This document shows, piece by piece, positions 62,339-64,000 of a DNA stretch of 64,000 nucleotides. Both the position numbers and the translations under genes were made by a program. How positions within the stretch are numbered: position 1 is the first letter of the stretch; each line of letters begins with the position of its first letter. The DNA is from JADJWR01 sp964610575. GTDB taxonomy: Bacteria > Pseudomonadota > Gammaproteobacteria > Burkholderiales > Burkholderiaceae_F. The notes beneath the pieces are model-generated. The model was not told the origin of the DNA and ran no database searches. It was given only the letters and a program-made list of their open reading frames with translations. The stretch is taken from positions 6,920 to 70,919 of the forward strand of contig CAZSYX010000010.1 of NCBI GenBank assembly GCA_964610575.1. The letters are read 5' to 3'.

Positions 62339-62962
62339 ATCACGTCGCGACAGTGCCAGGCGTACGGCCAGCCCAACCATCACCAGCCCACTGCACCGAT
62401 AAAACCACAGCAATGCCGCTGGGCGTGACCGGAACCAGGCCGACAGACGACCAGCGAACACGGCGACCGGCCCCTTGATGAGAAACGTCAGCGCCGCGAA
62501 CACCAAGCCCAGCACCAAGACCGTCAGCGTCGGGTGCGTGGCCTCGCGGGCAACGAACTGCGGCAAGAAGGCAAAGTAGAAGACCGCGATTTTCGGGTTG
62601 CTGATGTTCGACGCGGCACCTGTGACGAACAAGCCCGAGAGCGACTGAGGAGCCGAGGCTGCGGCCGTGATCTGTGCGCTGCGCGTGAGCAGCAGCTGAA
62701 CGCCCAGGTACAGCAAGTAGGCGGCACCGACGAATTTGAGCGCGGTGAACAGCCACTCCGAGGTGCGCAGCAGCACGCCCAACCCGGCCGTTGCCAGAAG
62801 CGTGTGGCCGACCAGGCCCACACTGACCCCGGCCGCGGTGGCCAAACCAGCTCGTGTGCCATGCGTGACAGACCGCGACATGACAAGGATCATGTCTTGT
62901 CCCGGCGTGATGATGACGACGAGTGACGCCACCAGAAACAGCAACCACTGAGCTTCGATCAT
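62333..62962 (-). CDS. LysE/RhtB-family exporter (cassette gene)
   Basis: 209 residues with six hydrophobic helices and the signature ITPGQDMILVMSRSVTHGTRAGLATAAGV plus NISNPKIAVFYFAFLPQFV. The TAA stop lies within the attC box. Exporters of this family move amino acids or related metabolites out. Its attC is a half site (62320-62338) on the 3' side, and attC 4 lies on the 5' side, so it behaves as a cassette. Confidence 0.9.
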   Translation of the reverse strand: MIEAQWLLFLVASLVVIITPGQDMILVMSRSVTHGTRAGLATAAGVSVGLVGHTLLATAGLGVLLRTSEWLFTALKFVGAAYLLYLGVQLLLTRSAQITAAASAPQSLSGLFVTGAASNISNPKIAVFYFAFLPQFVAREATHPTLTVLVLGLVFAALTFLIKGPVAVFAGRLSAWFRSRPAALLWFYRCSGLVMVGLAVRLALSRRDA

Positions 62963-62981
62963 CGGAGCGGTCCTTGGTGAT

Positions 62982-63092
62982 GCCTAACGTTCGCGGTAAC
63001 CGGCGCGGAACGGCGTGCCTGGCTTGGGCCAGAATGAAATAGCGCCCAAGGCAAGCATGCCGAGGAGCGTCCGCTTGACCAAGGGGTTCGGC
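62982..63092 (-). repeat. Integron attC recombination site 4 (111 bp)
   Basis: Left box GCCTAAC (62982-62988) and arm GCCTAACGTTCGCGGTAACC; right arm CCGCTTGACCAAGGGGTTCG ending in GTTCGGC (63086-63092), one base off the GTTRRRY consensus. The long stem between pairs GCGTGCCTGGCTTGGGC with GCCCAAGGCAAGCATGC. It lies 21 bases beyond the tumA stop. Confidence 0.88.
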
Positions 63093-63113
63093 CCCAATGT
63101 GTCCGGTGCGCGG

Positions 63114-63461
63114 CTACGCGGCCTGAAGGAGGAACTCGACCTTCACCGCTTCGTAGGGGAACTCAATACTTCCCGACTCAGTGCGGTTGAGCACACCAGC
63201 AGACAGAAGTGCTGTCACGTCGCTGTGTACGGCCTTCACATCCCTGTCGACCCGACGGGCCGCCTCACGAATGGACACCGGCCCGGCGCCACAAAGTGCC
63301 TTCAGAAGCTCCCAGCGCTTGGCGGTGAGAACCTTCCAGAGCAACTCAGGCGTGGCAAACCCGATTCGAGCGGACCGCTGGGCCTTTCCCGTCTTCCAGG
63401 CATGGGTGAAATCGGCGAACGCCTCATCGGGCGAGCGGACCTCGAGAGTTACCGTTTTCAT
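63114..63461 (-). CDS. tumA: TumA-family antitoxin (second copy, cassette gene)
   Basis: 115 residues from ATG 63461; the winged helix reads GPVSIREAARRVDRDVKAVHSDVTALLSAGVLNRTESGSIEFPY, split between residues 59-100, closely similar to the TumA at 51106. It should bind and silence TumE and repress the operon. Here its toxin partner upstream is reduced to a C-terminal fragment, so this is an orphan antitoxin. The toxin fragment frame overlaps its start by 38 bases. Confidence 0.82.
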   Translation of the reverse strand: MKTVTLEVRSPDEAFADFTHAWKTGKAQRSARIGFATPELLWKVLTAKRWELLKALCGAGPVSIREAARRVDRDVKAVHSDVTALLSAGVLNRTESGSIEFPYEAVKVEFLLQAA

Positions 63462-63618
63462 CAATCCACCTCGCTATGTCACGCTTGAAGTCGGCGATCA
63501 GCTTCTCGGGCGAGACGAAGGCATAAAGCTGTTCCTTAGCGCCAATGTGACGGTGATCGCCCCTACCGGATTCGTTGTCATAGCGCAAGACACACACGCC
63601 ATCAACGACGAAGGCCAG
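63424..63618 (-). pseudogene. Truncated tumE toxin (C-terminal two thirds)
   Basis: A 65-codon frame ending in TGA at 63424 encodes LAFVVDGVCVLRYDNESG, RGDHRHIGA and LYAFVSPEKLIADFKRDI, matching residues 40 onward of TumE at 50823. The first 39 or so residues are gone; upstream it joins the start of hicA out of frame. No start codon precedes it usefully, so no working toxin is expected. Confidence 0.75.
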
Positions 63619-63640
63619 TCGAGGAAGGCCAGTTGCTCAT
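63602..63640 (-). pseudogene. hicA toxin remnant (first codons only)
   Basis: ATG 63640 overlaps the hicB stop (ATGA) and encodes MSNWPSS followed by a shift into TGLRR and a TGA at 63602. MSxWPSS is the usual N-terminus of HicA toxins. After the seventh codon the sequence is that of tumE instead of HicA. It marks where a deletion fused two cassettes. Confidence 0.7.
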
Positions 63641-63846
63641 GCGGCAGCGGGTACGGAGATGCGGATATCGAGTGGCTTGACTTCGCCGTGCTCCAGCCGG
63701 TCAGCAAGCACACGCAGCGCAAGGACTTCGGCCTTCGCCATTGCCTCAGCGGAGGATCCCCCGTATGCGAGGACTCCGGGTAGCTCTGGGACCTCGGCGA
63801 GCCATCGGCCGTCGTCCTCTTTCTCGCACTCGAGCGTGAAGTTCAT
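63637..63846 (-). CDS. hicB: HicB-family antitoxin (cassette gene)
   Basis: 69 residues of HicB-like antitoxin: DGRWLAEVPELPGVLAYGGSSAEAMAKAEVLALRVLADR, split over residues 12-50, and a C-terminal ISVPAAA. The family forms a partial RNase-H-like fold that blocks HicA, and usually sits next to hicA. Here hicA is deleted after seven codons, so it is an orphan. The ATG at 63846 lies 95 bases from attC 5, in the cassette array. Confidence 0.85.
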   Translation of the reverse strand: MNFTLECEKEDDGRWLAEVPELPGVLAYGGSSAEAMAKAEVLALRVLADRLEHGEVKPLDIRISVPAAA

Positions 63847-63940
63847 CGCGCGCCTCCAATGCAGACCTTGATTCTATCGACTACCCCGGCCGCGACAGCG
63901 GGCGAGTGAAGATGCGCCGTTCCGTCGCGGTGCTTGTGAC

Positions 63941-63999
63941 GGCTAACGTTTGAGATGAGAGGCGTGCTTTAGCACGTCCTCTCGATTGAAGGGTTGGGC
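63941..63999 (-). repeat. Integron attC recombination site 5 (59 bp)
   Basis: Outer boxes GGCTAAC (63941-63947) and GTTGGGC (63993-63999), with GAGAGGCGTGCT pairing with AGCACGTCCTCTC inside. The length is exactly that of the classic 59-base element. It belongs to a gene beyond the right edge of the window, showing the array continues. Confidence 0.9.
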
Positions 64000-64000
64000 G

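Overview
The window is GC-rich, densely packed chromosomal DNA of a betaproteobacterium, most likely Burkholderiales. The strongest evidence is the gene order leuC-entericidin-leuD-leuB-asd-fimV-truA-trpF-trpB-trpA-accD (positions 11838 down to 1), which is characteristic of that group, together with a CCCCCTGGGGG-type small repeat common in Burkholderiales genomes. No rRNA, tRNA or CRISPR array was seen.

Region 1 (1-28.9 kb) is core metabolism: leucine, lysine/threonine and tryptophan synthesis, pseudouridylation of tRNA, the pole/pilus protein FimV, chorismate synthase, methionine sulfhydrylation, a tRNA dihydrouridine synthase, and assorted oxidoreductases, hydrolases and membrane proteins. 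Neighbouring genes commonly overlap by 1-4 bases.

Region 2 (28.9-47.0 kb) is dominated by one long minus-strand gene run, 46983 to 29799, read as a single cell-envelope operon. It encodes an ApbE flavin transferase, a 1000-residue lipoprotein with three CXXCH haem motifs, a second cysteine/histidine-containing lipoprotein, two outer-membrane barrel proteins (one with an SH3 domain), a TlpA-type thioredoxin, DUF4266, DUF3570, several secreted TPR proteins, an ExbB, two ExbD proteins and a TonB/AgmX-like protein. The set suggests an energised trans-envelope machine coupled to extracytoplasmic redox chemistry; its function is not known to me.

Region 3 (47.4-50.4 kb) is glycogen synthase plus a GH57 glycosidase. 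Region 4 (50.4-53.7 kb) is accessory: a small palindromic element, an intact TumE/TumA toxin-antitoxin pair, a two-gene unit of unknown function and a BrnT/BrnA pair.

Region 5 (53.9 kb to the window end) is a run of small minus-strand genes. From about 59.4 kb rightwards it is clearly an integron gene-cassette array: five attC recombination sites of 59-129 bases, each just downstream of a gene stop, plus several decayed sites that may extend the array leftward to about 56 kb. No integrase is present; the orientation predicts attI and intI to the right of the window. Cargo includes a probable haloalcohol dehalogenase, methyltransferase, GFA, LysE, glyoxalase-fold and acetyltransferase genes, and a fused toxin-antitoxin cassette in which both toxins are destroyed while both antitoxins remain.
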